In this document: positions 1-8,885 of the stretch, one piece after another | How positions within the stretch are numbered: the stretch's first letter is position 1 | How the letters are laid out: each line of letters starts with the position of its first letter | Assembly: GCA_001897425.1 (NCBI GenBank) | Contig: MKSW01000038.1 | Span: 124,001 to 188,000 of the forward strand | Source of the DNA: Actinobacteria bacterium 69-20 | GTDB lineage: Bacteria > Actinomycetota > Actinomycetes > Mycobacteriales > Nakamurellaceae | DNA length: 64,000 nucleotides | Direction of reading: 5' to 3' | The notes under the pieces: model-generated | What the model saw: the letters and a program-made list of their open reading frames with translations, nothing else | Told to the model about the DNA's origin: nothing | Databases searched by the model: none | Made by a program: the position numbers and the translations under genes

Positions 1-661
1 CGATCGCCTGCGCAGCGAGAGCCGCTGTGGCATAACGGCTGTCGCCCGCGACGCGGTGCACGTACTCCCCCGGCGCACCGGTGACGTCAGCCGCGATCGA
101 CCCCAGCGCTGTCGCCACGGCATCCGACACCGAGTCGGTACCGCCCATGACGTAGATCGCTGGGTCTGTCGACCCGGTGAGCACCGCTCGGACCGCCGCG
201 GCCGCCGTGGGTTCCAGCGTCTGGCCCGACGTCAGGACGATGGGCGCGTGGACCTCACCTGCGAGGTAGTTCGCAGCCAGCGCATCGAACCCACCCTTGG
301 CGGTCGAGCCGTTGGCCACCACCACCGCATCGGCCGTGCCGAACTGGGTCGCGATCTGACCGGCGGTGGCATACCGGTCGGCGCCGCCGATGCGTTCGGG
401 CAGTGCGGCGCTGGCCACGACATCCGCTGCGGCGCCGGCACGTTGGGTGCCGTGCGCGCCGATCGGTGGGACATACGGGTCGACCATCGCGATGCGGCCT
501 GAGCCGCCCGGATCGGGCACCGCGTCCCCTGGACGGGCCGCTGCCGTACCGCTCGCTGCAGCGACCGGCGCGGCCACAACGACCGGCGCGGCCAGCACTC
601 CACTGCCGACCACGAGTGCCGCGGCGACGGCAAGAACCCGCCCGGCGAATGCGGCTCGCAT
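1..661 (-). CDS. Secreted cell-wall-binding repeat 2 protein (partial)
   Basis: Surface protein of the cell-wall-binding repeat 2 family (CWB2, PF04122), whose members anchor to envelope polymers. The 220 visible residues start at ATG 661 with a charged tip and a long Ala/Val core (about residues 1-38) that reads as a signal peptide. A first repeat motif ERIGGADRYATA sits near residues 89-100, followed by the usual VVVANG, APIVLT and YVMGG core strands. A second motif (HRVAGDSRYATA) begins near residue 202, just before the gene leaves the window, so at least one more repeat lies outside. Cargo or enzymatic domain, if any, is not visible. The upstream neighbour is divergent. Family call is firm, function is not. 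Confidence 0.85.
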   Translation of the reverse strand, partial: MRAAFAGRVLAVAAALVVGSGVLAAPVVVAAPVAAASGTAAARPGDAVPDPGGSGRIAMVDPYVPPIGAHGTQRAGAAADVVASAALPERIGGADRYATAGQIATQFGTADAVVVANGSTAKGGFDALAANYLAGEVHAPIVLTSGQTLEPTAAAAVRAVLTGSTDPAIYVMGGTDSVSDAVATALGSIAADVTGAPGEYVHRVAGDSRYATAALAAQAI

Positions 662-873
662 ATGTGCCCCTGTTCTACGCAAGTGATCCCGCGGCGCGCA
701 CGAACACGCGTCAGGACACAGACACGAGCGCCATACGGACGGGGATCGGTAGATGAAGAATACGATGCACCGGTCGGGCCACCGTCCAACTCGCCGCGGT
801 CGCGTGACCGTGCGGCTGCACATCAGGGGCGACGACCGGCCGCAAGCCGCGACGACCGCGAGAGGGGCCAGCC

Positions 874-2187
874 ATGGCCGAGGGCCTGACCGTCCTGTTC
901 ATGCCGGAATCGGCCTATGGGCCGACCAATCAGTGCATCGGGCTCGGAAAGGTGCTCCTCGACCGCGGGCATCGGGTGGTGTTCGCCTCCGAACGATCTT
1001 GGGCCGGCAAACTCGAACCGTTCGGGTTCGTCGAGGCGCTCGTCGATCTCGCGGAGCCCGATCCGGCAGCCAGCGGCGATGCCGCCGGCCAGTTCTGGAT
1101 CGATTTCATCAACGACACGGCGCCCGAGTTCCGCAAGCCGACGATCGACCAGCTCGAATCCTTCGTGCAGCCGACGTACCAGGCGCTGATCGACGGCGCC
1201 CGTTTCGTGCAGCCCCAGCTCGAGCGCATCATCGCCGACCAGCGCCCCGACGTGATCGCGCTGGACAACGTCATCACCTTCCCCGCGCTGGTGACCTCCC
1301 GCGCGGCGTACGTCCGCATCGTGTCGTGCAACCCGCTGGAGATCCGCGGCCCCGGTATCGCGCCGGTCTTCTCGGGCTACCCCGCGGCGGACCGCTCCGG
1401 GTGGGCGGAATTCCTGGACCGGTTCGACCGCACGCACGGCGCCATGTGGTCCACCTTCGACGAATGGGTCCAGCAACAGGGCGCGCCCCCGCTCCCGGCC
1501 CGCGACTTCGTGCACACCTCCGCCGATGCGAACCTGTACGTCTACCCGGAAGAACTCGACTACGTCACAGACCGGCCGCTCGACGCGACCTGGCACCGGA
1601 TGGATTCCAGCGTGCGCGAAACGGACGAGCCCTGGGCGCTGCCGGCACGGTTCGCCGACCGTAGCGGTGGCCGCGGAGTGATCTATCTGTCGCTCGGATC
1701 CCTGGGCGGCGCGGACATCGGCCTGCTGCAACGGCTCATCGACCTGTTGGGCGGCACCCAGCACCACGTGATCGTCAGCATGGGACCGCGCGCGAAGGAG
1801 ATCCGCCTCGCCGGGAACATGGTCGGCGCCGAGTTCCTGCCGCAGACCAGCATCATTCCGCAGGCCGACCTCGTAATCACGCACGGCGGCAACAACACCG
1901 TCACCGAGGCCATGCACTTCGGCAAACCGATGATCGTCCTGCCATTGTTTTGGGACCAATACGACAACGCCCAGCGCGTCCACGAAACCGGTTACGGCGT
2001 CAGGCTTTCCACCTACACGTTCGCCGACCAGGAGCTCCTCGACGCGGTGCAGTCGCTGCTCTCCGATGACGACGTTCGGCGGCGCGCCGCGTCTGCCGGT
2101 GCGGCCATCCGCGCTCGCGACGGGCTGCGGGTGGGCGCCGACGTCATCGAGGCCACCGGGCTCAAGTACCGGGCCACGCGCCACTGA
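874..2187 (+). CDS. GT1 (MGT-like) glycosyltransferase
   Basis: Family 1 glycosyltransferase of the UDP-glycosyl/macrolide-glycosyltransferase type, 437 residues, the usual GT-B length. The N-terminal half resembles acceptor-binding domains (GPTNQCIGLGKVLLDRGHRV near residues 14-35). The C-terminal half carries the nucleotide-sugar signature: YLSLGSLGG near 270, then THGGNNTVTEAMHFGKPMI near 335 with the PLFWDQYDNA stretch after it. A GAGAGGGG ribosome site lies just upstream of ATG 874. The phosphotransferase gene follows after 7 bp and is probably co-transcribed. Acceptor and donor cannot be read from sequence; sugar-nucleotide transfer to a small molecule or lipid is the family expectation. 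Confidence 0.85.
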   Translation: MAEGLTVLFMPESAYGPTNQCIGLGKVLLDRGHRVVFASERSWAGKLEPFGFVEALVDLAEPDPAASGDAAGQFWIDFINDTAPEFRKPTIDQLESFVQPTYQALIDGARFVQPQLERIIADQRPDVIALDNVITFPALVTSRAAYVRIVSCNPLEIRGPGIAPVFSGYPAADRSGWAEFLDRFDRTHGAMWSTFDEWVQQQGAPPLPARDFVHTSADANLYVYPEELDYVTDRPLDATWHRMDSSVRETDEPWALPARFADRSGGRGVIYLSLGSLGGADIGLLQRLIDLLGGTQHHVIVSMGPRAKEIRLAGNMVGAEFLPQTSIIPQADLVITHGGNNTVTEAMHFGKPMIVLPLFWDQYDNAQRVHETGYGVRLSTYTFADQELLDAVQSLLSDDDVRRRAASAGAAIRARDGLRVGADVIEATGLKYRATRH

Positions 2188-2194
2188 GGCGGAC

Positions 2195-3220
2195 ATGGAC
2201 GACTTTCCGCTGGCCGTTGAGCGGCACGGCGATCGGTACATGGTGCATCCGGTCGGTGAGCACCCGAGCTCGGGGCTGATCACGTGGCTCGCCCAGCGGC
2301 AGGACGCGCCGCCGGGGTTCCGCGTGGTCCGCGGAACCGTGCCCATCGCCGACCTACCGCGCGTCGACCTATCGCTTGTCGACCTACCGCACGTCGAACG
2401 GCCGATCACCGTCGACCAGACGAACAGATCCGTCGTGGTGGCGGAACGCGCGGTGGTGAAGTGGACGACCGGACCGTTGCGCGGCCAGCATCCGGCGTCC
2501 GAGCGGCTGCGCCGGCTGATCGCCGCGGGATTCGACGCCATGCCGCCGATCTGGGCCATGGTGGAGTGGCAGACGCCCGACGGACACTGGGTTCCGGTCG
2601 CTGTCACGACCAGCCTGATCCCGCACGCCACCGACGGGTGGACGTGGTGCCTGGCCGAGGCCGCAGCCTGCACCCGAGTCGACGCGGTCGCCGCGAGCGC
2701 CGGACCTGCGCCCGGTCCGGGGCCGGAGCGATCCTGCTCGTTCGCCGTCGACCTCGGCAGCCTCACCGCCCGCATGCATCTCGCCCTGGCCGATACACCT
2801 ACCGGACCCGTTGCGACACACGGAGATTTCCATATCGGGCAGATCCTCCGGGACGCGTCCGGCCGCATGTACGTGATCGACTTCGACGGGAATCCGACGG
2901 TGAGCGCCGAGGACAGGATCGCGCACCGGCCGGCGGCCTACGACGTCGCCGGCATGCTGATGTCGCTGGAGAACGTCGGTCACGTGCTGCGCCGGCATCA
3001 CCCCGAAATCTCCGAGCAGGCGGTGATCGGCTGGACGGAGTCGGTCTCGACGGAGTTCCTCGCCGCCTACCGATCGATCGCGGGCGATCTGCTCGACGAG
3101 GCGCTGCTCGAGCCGTTCGTCATCGATCAGATCCAGCGGGAGTTGGCCTACGCGGAGGCGCATCTTCCGGGCTGGCGGTACGTCCCGGAGGCCGCGCTGC
3201 GACGTCGGGGAAGGCAGTGA
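2195..3220 (+). CDS. Maltokinase-like phosphotransferase (APH fold)
   Basis: Kinase of the aminoglycoside-phosphotransferase/maltokinase superfamily, 341 residues. The catalytic loop reads THGDFHIGQILRD with its His near residue 209, and the metal-binding segment YVIDFDGNP follows about 20 residues later; HGD-x-H-x-GQ together with DFDGxP is the pattern of actinobacterial maltokinases and sugar kinases rather than drug kinases. Start is ATG 2195, seven bases after the glycosyltransferase stop; an in-frame extension to 2066 would run inside that gene. The 3' end overlaps a convergent gene by about 100 bp. A sugar or sugar-conjugate substrate is inferred from family and neighbour only. Confidence 0.7.
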   Translation: MDDFPLAVERHGDRYMVHPVGEHPSSGLITWLAQRQDAPPGFRVVRGTVPIADLPRVDLSLVDLPHVERPITVDQTNRSVVVAERAVVKWTTGPLRGQHPASERLRRLIAAGFDAMPPIWAMVEWQTPDGHWVPVAVTTSLIPHATDGWTWCLAEAAACTRVDAVAASAGPAPGPGPERSCSFAVDLGSLTARMHLALADTPTGPVATHGDFHIGQILRDASGRMYVIDFDGNPTVSAEDRIAHRPAAYDVAGMLMSLENVGHVLRRHHPEISEQAVIGWTESVSTEFLAAYRSIAGDLLDEALLEPFVIDQIQRELAYAEAHLPGWRYVPEAALRRRGRQ

Positions 3221-4007
3221 CGCCGGGGGTGCCCGTCACGTCGGACGAAGCAGCGGCCTCGAGGGAGGCCATGACGCCGGGCGAAGCGATCGCCCCAGCG
3301 GCAACTGTGACGCGAGAACTGTTCCGCCCCGAACCCGCGATGCGGCGCCGCAGCCAGAACGGCGCGTCCAGCACCGCGAACAGCACCACGGCGACCCCGG
3401 CCGCGGACGCGATGTAGACCGGCCACGGGCCGAGCACCGACAACAACGACGCGCTCGGCGGGATGTGCGCCAGGTACATGTAGTTCGCGCCCAGCTTCCA
3501 GTCGGCAACCGCATCCACCGCGGCGAGACCGACGGTGATCCCGAACACCCACAGCGGCGCGAACCGCCGTGGCGCGGCCCGCATCCCGATCGCGAGATAC
3601 AAAGCGGCCATGACGATTCCGATGTGCGCGACGACGAAGACGAAGAACTCCAGGTGCGGGAACGACGCGCCGAGGTCCGGCGTGACGACGCCCTGCAGCG
3701 TCCCCGCGAGCCCCCAGAAATACGTCAGCTCGAACCCGAGGCGCCAGCGCGGGAACCAGCATGTGACTACCACGATGATCGCGGCCACATCGCACAGCTG
3801 CAGCGGCAGCGAGTTCCGCACCGTGAACGTGCCGTCCACCACCGGCCCGAGGTAGAACGCGACCGCAGTCGCGGCCAGCACCACCGCGAGGCACCGGCTG
3901 ATCACCAGCGCGACGCGCGCCGACGACCGCCGTGCCACCACACACGCCAGCACGGTGAGGACGGCGCCGATCCCGACCGCCACCCAGTACGCACCATGCG
4001 CGCCCAT
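3120..4007 (-). CDS. YwaF/TMEM164-type integral membrane protein
   Basis: Polytopic membrane protein of the TIGR02206 (YwaF, TMEM164-like) family, 295 residues with about seven hydrophobic segments. The family hallmark LPLQLCDVA occurs at residues 67-75, and NYMYLAHIPP lies in a late loop. ATG 4007 was chosen because GGAG sits five bases upstream and because a longer start would overlap lgt. The last 65 or so residues form a low-complexity Ala/Ser/Thr/Pro tail (repeated ASxxVTGTPGVTAFP-like units) with no membrane segment, and the last 100 bp overlap the convergent kinase gene, so the tail may be an extension by stop-codon loss. Biochemical role unknown; eukaryotic TMEM164 is described as an acyltransferase. 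Confidence 0.75.
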   Translation of the reverse strand: MGAHGAYWVAVGIGAVLTVLACVVARRSSARVALVISRCLAVVLAATAVAFYLGPVVDGTFTVRNSLPLQLCDVAAIIVVVTCWFPRWRLGFELTYFWGLAGTLQGVVTPDLGASFPHLEFFVFVVAHIGIVMAALYLAIGMRAAPRRFAPLWVFGITVGLAAVDAVADWKLGANYMYLAHIPPSASLLSVLGPWPVYIASAAGVAVVLFAVLDAPFWLRRRIAGSGRNSSRVTVAAGAIASPGVMASLEAAASSDVTGTPGVTAFPDVAARPPGRTASPEDAPPRRPTPAGSDR

Positions 4008-4146
4008 GTCTCCATGGTGAACGAAACGCCCGAATGACGCCCGGCGAAGCTGCGCGCGACCGTTCGGGCGGCGCGCCCGCGGCACGGCGCGGCAAGATGG
4101 TCGGGTGGAGAACGCACATGGATGAAACTCGCGATCCGGGCGCGCA

Positions 4147-5193
4147 ATGGGCACGACGGTGGCAGTGACGGCAAGCATGGCGACGGATATGACGCCGTTC
4201 GCGGCAGCGCCGCAGCACCTCACCTATATCCCCAGCCCCCCGATCGACGGCTTCCCGATCGGGCCGCTGTACGTGCACTTCTACGGGCTGATGTACGTGA
4301 TCGGCATCGCGCTCGCCATCTACATCACTCGGCGCCGATGGCAGGCCGCCGGCGGCGACGGCGAGCTCGTCTACGAGGTCGCCATCTGGGGCGTGCCGGC
4401 CGGGATCGTCGGCGGGCGCATCTATTTCGACATCACCACGCCGTTCGACATCACCCCGAAGACCTGGTGGGGCCCCTTAGCGGTGTGGAACGGCGGCCTG
4501 GGCATCTGGGGCGGCGTCGCGCTCGCCGCGGTGGTCGGCGCCTGGCGGGTGCGCCGGTCCGGAGCCGGCGTCGGCGAGTTCATGAACGCGGTCGCGCCCG
4601 CGCTGCTGGTCGCGCAGGCGATCGGGCGGATCGGCAACTACTTCAACCAGGAGCTGTTCGGCAAGCCGAGCTCCCTGCCGTGGGCCGTGGGGATCAGCCC
4701 GGAGGCCCAACTGCGTGGTGGCATCCCGGCTGCCGACGTGACCGCGGGTATCGGCACCTTCCAGCCGTCCTTCCTGTACGAGCTGATCTTCGACCTCGCG
4801 TGGGCCGCGGTGCTCGTCTGGCTCGGCCATCACCGGCGGATCCGGCCGCAGGGCCTGTTCGCCCTGTACATCGCCGGCTATTCGGGCTACCGCATCTTCG
4901 AGGAGACCATCCGGGTCGATTCCTCCGCGTACTTCCTCGGCCTCCGGCTCAACTTCTTCGTGGCGCTCGCCATGACAGTCATCGGGCTGATCTGGTTCGC
5001 GATCGTGCAGTTCCGCCCGTCGGCAGGTCGCGAAGAGCCGGACAAGCCCGACGAGAGCACCTGCGCAGCAACCGCTATCGACGCAGACTCCGAGGCCGCA
5101 GGCGTCGTCGACACAACAGACGCGACCGGCGACGAGGCCGACGATACGAACATCCCCGCCCCGTCGCCGCCCGACCCGCCGAACCGGGTATGA
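4147..5193 (+). CDS. lgt: Phosphatidylglycerol-prolipoprotein diacylglyceryl transferase
   Basis: Lgt moves diacylglycerol from phosphatidylglycerol to the lipobox cysteine of prolipoproteins in the cytoplasmic membrane; several lipoproteins in this window would be substrates. The Lgt signature GRIGNYFNQELFG lies at about residues 160-172, with PSPPIDGFPIGPLYVHFYG near the N-terminus and about seven membrane segments. Length (348) fits actinobacterial Lgt, including a hydrophilic acidic C-terminal tail after residue 295. The start is uncertain: ATG 4147, 4177 and 4189 are all in frame with weak ribosome sites. The TGA stop lies inside a dispersed hairpin repeat shared with the convergent toxin gene. 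Confidence 0.95.
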   Translation: MGTTVAVTASMATDMTPFAAAPQHLTYIPSPPIDGFPIGPLYVHFYGLMYVIGIALAIYITRRRWQAAGGDGELVYEVAIWGVPAGIVGGRIYFDITTPFDITPKTWWGPLAVWNGGLGIWGGVALAAVVGAWRVRRSGAGVGEFMNAVAPALLVAQAIGRIGNYFNQELFGKPSSLPWAVGISPEAQLRGGIPAADVTAGIGTFQPSFLYELIFDLAWAAVLVWLGHHRRIRPQGLFALYIAGYSGYRIFEETIRVDSSAYFLGLRLNFFVALAMTVIGLIWFAIVQFRPSAGREEPDKPDESTCAATAIDADSEAAGVVDTTDATGDEADDTNIPAPSPPDPPNRV

Positions 5194-5256
5194 CGGGCTT
5201 CGCGCCCGTCGCGGCATGCCCCTGACGAAGCGGCCCGGCCCGCGAACATCGTCATA
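5189..5256. repeat. Dispersed hairpin repeat, copy A (between convergent genes)
   Basis: Imperfect inverted repeat: left arm begins TATGACGGGCTTCGCG, right arm is CGCGAACATCGTCATA (its complement begins TATGACGATGTTCGCG). The stop codons of lgt and of the convergent DUF5615 gene fall inside the arms, so it could act as a bidirectional terminator. Related copies lie at 34808, 36271 and 43895, with partial ones elsewhere. Confidence 0.7.
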
Positions 5257-5626
5257 GGCGGTGCGGCGTTTCTCCGGGAATGCGCTGGAGGTAACGGATC
5301 TGGTCCGTCATGTCGTCTCCCCCGATGGCAGCAATCGCGCGAACCAGCGCCGGCACGCCAGCGGCCCGTCGTGCGAAGCGCGTGGACAGCGAAATCACCA
5401 GGCCGTGGTGGTGATCGCCGCGGATCGCGTAGTCGGCGGCGATGCGGAGGAAGTCCACGAGGTTCTCGGTGAGCAGTGCGTATCGCGCCTCCTGCGCGGC
5501 GCGGAAGACCTCAGCATCCGGCGCACCCGCAAGACCGATGTCCCGGACATGGACCGCGGTGATTCCCTTGTCCGTCAAGGCATCTCGCAGCGCCGGCGAG
5601 AACATCTCATCCAGCAGCAGCCTCAC
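5252..5626 (-). CDS. DUF5615 PIN-like toxin
   Basis: Small PIN-like nuclease of the DUF5615 (Mut7-C-related) family, 124 residues, a usual toxin partner of DUF433 antitoxins. The N-terminal MRLLLDEMFSPALRDAL carries the acidic Asp-Glu pair (residues 6-7), then HVRDIGLAGAPDAEVF, and LLTENLVDFLRIA near residue 52 takes the place of the common LTHDRDF motif. It starts with GTG at 5626 overlapping the antitoxin stop by four bases (GTGA), so the two are translationally coupled. RNA cleavage is inferred from the fold. Confidence 0.8.
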   Translation of the reverse strand: MRLLLDEMFSPALRDALTDKGITAVHVRDIGLAGAPDAEVFRAAQEARYALLTENLVDFLRIAADYAIRGDHHHGLVISLSTRFARRAAGVPALVRAIAAIGGDDMTDQIRYLQRIPGETPHRL

Positions 5627-6012
5627 CGGATATCGGCGCTTCGAGTCCGTTCGCGGTGCAGATCGATGCGGGCCTGGATTTCGTCCGGAAACGCGGCGCG
5701 GTAGGCCCGGGCGGCATCTAGCTGAGCGCGCGTCACCGCACCGTCCGCGATGAGATCGGCTGCGGCGCCGCCTGTTTCACCATAATCATCGAGCCACATG
5801 GCGATCTCCCACACGTCAGGGCCGCCGATGAGGCCCGCGCGCCGGCCGGCCGGCCCGTCCCGGAAGACGATGAGTGGATGGTCGTCGTGCCGCACGCCCT
5901 CCTCGGCGTATCTGCGCAAGCGCTCCGACATCGTCTCGCCCGCCGCGCGCGACTGAAGCCGAAGCCGGCCGGCGAGGCCGTCGTCCAGACGCACCGACAC
6001 ATTCACCGTCAT
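5623..6012 (-). CDS. Ribbon-helix-helix/DUF433-like antitoxin
   Basis: Predicted antitoxin, 129 residues from ATG 6012. Residues 1-45 (TVNVSVRLDDGLAGRLRL, then SERLRRYAEEGVR) look like a ribbon-helix-helix DNA-binding head; the rest (HPLIVFRDGP, GGPDVWEIAMWLDDYG, ADLIADGAVTRAQLDAA) resembles DUF433 proteins, the standard partner of DUF5615 toxins. A longer start at 6036 is possible but less likely, because a TANNNT -10-like TACGTT lies six bases upstream of ATG 6012, the spacing of leaderless actinobacterial genes. A 15-bp palindrome at 6018-6032 overlaps that promoter and is a good autorepression site. Confidence 0.75.
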   Translation of the reverse strand: MTVNVSVRLDDGLAGRLRLQSRAAGETMSERLRRYAEEGVRHDDHPLIVFRDGPAGRRAGLIGGPDVWEIAMWLDDYGETGGAAADLIADGAVTRAQLDAARAYRAAFPDEIQARIDLHRERTRSADIR

Positions 6013-6017
6013 GTCGA

Positions 6018-6032
6018 CAACGTAGCACGTTG
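6018..6032. promoter_or_regulatory. Palindromic operator of the DUF5615 TA pair
   Basis: CAACGT-AGC-ACGTTG, a perfect 6-3-6 inverted repeat immediately upstream of the antitoxin ATG and overlapping its likely -10 (TACGTT on the minus strand). Size and position suit a ribbon-helix-helix autorepressor. Inference from sequence only. Confidence 0.5.
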
Positions 6033-6054
6033 ACAACAGGCGGCGGGCCGCTGC

Positions 6055-8736
6055 TCAGTGCTGCTGGATGCCCTTACTGATCGCACCGCGGAAGGCGCTG
6101 CTGAAGGCCGCTGCGCGGCGGCGCAGGTGCCGCCGGTCGATGCGCCGCCGGGGCGGGCGGGCGGCTGCGGACTGCCACCGGTAGAACCACGATTTGCCGA
6201 TCTCGATGAGCACGAGATACACGGCGACCATCAGCGTGAGCACCGCGAAGAACCGGAACGGCAGCACCGCGAAGCCGAGCAGCGGCCCGAGCGGACTGGC
6301 CGGCAGAACGGCCCCGACCACCACCACGCCGATCGCGGCGAGGGCGAGCGGCAGGCTGGGGCGGCTGCGATAGAACGGGACCCGCCTGGTCCGGATCGCG
6401 AAGATGACGAGCGTCTGGGTCGCGAGGGATTCGACGAACCAGCCGGAGCGGAACTCGGCCGGGCCGGCGTGCAGCATCCACAGCATGACGCCGAACGTCG
6501 CGAAGTCGAAGATCGAGCTGATCGGGCCGAACAGCAGCATGAACCGGCGGATGAGCGAGATGTCCCAGTGCGAGGGCCGGCGGAGTTGGTCGGCGTCCAC
6601 CTCGTCGGTCGGGATCGCGAGCTGGCTCGTGTCGTAGAGCAGGTTGTTCAGCAGGATCTGCGACGGCAGCATGGGCAGGAACGTCAGGAACGCGGATGCG
6701 CCGGCTGCGCTGAACATGTTGCCGAAGTTGCTGGACGTTCCCATCAGCACGTACTTGATCGTGTTGGCGAAGATTCGCCGGCCTTCCACGACGCCGTCGG
6801 CCAGGACGTTCAGGTCCTTCTCCAGCAGGATGACGTCGGCCGCGTCCTTGGCGACGTCGGTGGCGGTGTCGACGGAGATGCCGACATCGGCGCCGTGCAG
6901 GGCGAGCGCGTCGTTCACGCCGTCGCCGAGGAACGCGACGTCCTGCCTGGTGGTGCGTTGCAGCCGCACGATCCTGGCCTTCTGTTCGGGGCTCACCCGC
7001 GCGAAAACGGTGGTGCGGGAAAGGGACTCGGTCAGGTCGGCATCCGTCATCCGGTCGATCTCGACGCCGGTGAGCGCCGTGGGGGACGCCATGCCGAGTT
7101 CCCGGCAGACGGTGAGCGCGACGGTCGCGTTGTCCCCGGTAACGATCTTGACGGCGATCCCCAGGTCGCCGAGGCGGGTCAGTGCCGCCGCCGCGCTGGG
7201 CTTCGGCGGGTCAAGGAAGACCAAAAGACCTATTAATTCGAGATCGCGTTCATCGGCCGGCGCGGGCGCACCGGTGCCGTCGAAGGACCGCACGGCGACA
7301 GCGATCACCCGGTTGCCCGCCGCGTCCTCCGCCGCGAGCGCGCGCTGGGCGATGGGCGGGATGTCGCGGCACCGCTGCAGAACGGCCTCCGGCGCTCCTT
7401 TTGTCACGAGTTCGGTGGTTTTCGAGAGCCCTTGTATCACCGTGGATGTCATACGGCGCTCGTGGTCGAACGGGAGTTCGCCGAGGCGGGTGACGGCGCT
7501 CGCCTGCGTGCGCTGGGCGGCTCCGAGGGGCGATTCCCACAGCGCGTCGTCGAGCGCGTTGCCGCCCACCGCCGTCTCCCCGGCGACGGCGACATCGCTT
7601 GCTGCGAGGCCGTACCGGACGACGTCCGCCCCGGTGCGCCCGGGCACCGGCAACGCCCGCATGAAGCGGATGTGGCCGTCCGTCAAGGTGCCGGTCTTGT
7701 CGGTGAACAGCACATCGATATCGCCGAGATCCTCGATGCACACAAGCCTTTTCACCAGCACCTTGCGCTGCCGCATCCGCCGGGACCCGGCGGCAAGGCT
7801 GGTGGACACGACGGCCGGGAGCAACTGCGGCGTGATCCCCACGGCGATGGCCAGCGAGAACAGCAGCGCATCGATGATCGGCCGGTGCAGCGCGATGTTG
7901 ACGACGAAGATCGACCCGGTGAGCGCTCCCGCGATGTAGACGAGCAGGGTGGAGAAGCGCCTTAAGCCCACCTGGAACTCGGTGTCGAGCGGACGCCCCG
8001 TGAGTCCCGCCGCGATCGCGCCGAACTCGCTTCGCGTCCCTGTGCCGACGATGACGCCCGACCCGGATCCACCGTGCACGACGGTTCCCATCAGCGCGCA
8101 CGAGGTGAGCTCCGCGAAGGATACGGCGGCCGACACCGGCGCTACGGATTTGGCGACGGGGACGGACTCCCCGGTGAGCACGGATTCGTCGCATTCCAGG
8201 CCGGTCGTGGTGAGCAGGCGCAGGTCCGCCGGGACGATGTCCCCGAGTTGCAGGTGCACTATGTCGCCGGGCACCAATTCACGCACGTCGACGCGGATGG
8301 GCACGCCGCCCCGAGTGACCAGGGCGGTCTTCCGGATCTGCGAGTGCAGCGCCTCCGCCGCCCGCTCGGCGCGGAACTCGTTGGCGAAGCCGAGCCCCAC
8401 GGACAACACGACGATGACGCCGATGATCACCGCGTCCGATCGTTCGCCGACGAAGTACGAGGCGGTCGCCGCGGCGACGAGCAGGGCGAGCAGCGGGGAG
8501 CGCACCTGCCGTGTGAGGACCGCGAGGATGCCGACATGGTGGGACGCAACGACATTGCTCCCGAACCGCTCGCGCCTGGCCGACGCCTGCTGCGTAGTGA
8601 GCCCGTCCGGTCCGACACCGAGGCGCCGGGCGACCTCGTCGGCGGAAAGGCTCGCGGCGAGCGCCATGTCGAGCCCCGGGTCGGCCGGTGTATCAAGTGC
8701 CGGATCGCGCGCCGGGTCGGCAGCCCTCATGTCCAT
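6055..8736 (-). CDS. mgtA: Magnesium-translocating P-type ATPase
   Basis: P3B-type ATPase that imports Mg2+ at the cost of ATP in the cytoplasmic membrane. From ATG 8736 it is 893 residues, typical for MgtA/MgtB. Motifs in order: the actuator LTGES near residue 186, phosphorylation site DKTGTLTDG near 346, the nucleotide-binding DPPKPS and KIVTGDN segments, GDGVND near 602, then the MgtA-specific stretch GTSSNFGNMFSAAGAS and LPSQILLNNLLYD ahead of the last membrane helices. A start at 8844 would add an Arg-rich extension without support. The toxin-antitoxin pair follows 43 bp downstream on the same strand. No Mg2+ leader element could be recognised in the 150 bp upstream. Confidence 0.93.
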   Translation of the reverse strand: MDMRAADPARDPALDTPADPGLDMALAASLSADEVARRLGVGPDGLTTQQASARRERFGSNVVASHHVGILAVLTRQVRSPLLALLVAAATASYFVGERSDAVIIGVIVVLSVGLGFANEFRAERAAEALHSQIRKTALVTRGGVPIRVDVRELVPGDIVHLQLGDIVPADLRLLTTTGLECDESVLTGESVPVAKSVAPVSAAVSFAELTSCALMGTVVHGGSGSGVIVGTGTRSEFGAIAAGLTGRPLDTEFQVGLRRFSTLLVYIAGALTGSIFVVNIALHRPIIDALLFSLAIAVGITPQLLPAVVSTSLAAGSRRMRQRKVLVKRLVCIEDLGDIDVLFTDKTGTLTDGHIRFMRALPVPGRTGADVVRYGLAASDVAVAGETAVGGNALDDALWESPLGAAQRTQASAVTRLGELPFDHERRMTSTVIQGLSKTTELVTKGAPEAVLQRCRDIPPIAQRALAAEDAAGNRVIAVAVRSFDGTGAPAPADERDLELIGLLVFLDPPKPSAAAALTRLGDLGIAVKIVTGDNATVALTVCRELGMASPTALTGVEIDRMTDADLTESLSRTTVFARVSPEQKARIVRLQRTTRQDVAFLGDGVNDALALHGADVGISVDTATDVAKDAADVILLEKDLNVLADGVVEGRRIFANTIKYVLMGTSSNFGNMFSAAGASAFLTFLPMLPSQILLNNLLYDTSQLAIPTDEVDADQLRRPSHWDISLIRRFMLLFGPISSIFDFATFGVMLWMLHAGPAEFRSGWFVESLATQTLVIFAIRTRRVPFYRSRPSLPLALAAIGVVVVGAVLPASPLGPLLGFAVLPFRFFAVLTLMVAVYLVLIEIGKSWFYRWQSAAARPPRRRIDRRHLRRRAAAFSSAFRGAISKGIQQH

Positions 8737-8885
8737 CCGCACGATCTTCAGCGTGCTGCGCCGCACCCGCGCCGGACCGAGCCGTTGGTCACGAAGCGCC
8801 CGGGCCCTATGTCCCGACCTCGCCGGCGACCGAATGCTCCCCACGCCGACCGCCCCGCAGCCGAGGAGTCAGTGCGGCAGGAGGG

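Noticed and set aside
823-2868. 681-codon minus-strand open frame opposite the glycosyltransferase and kinase genes
   Set aside because: Shadow of two genes with clear family motifs; no domain or ribosome site of its own.
8737-8885. Mg2+ riboswitch upstream of mgtA
   Set aside because: Only 150 bp separate the two genes and no M-box core could be recognised by eye. A covariance search would be needed.
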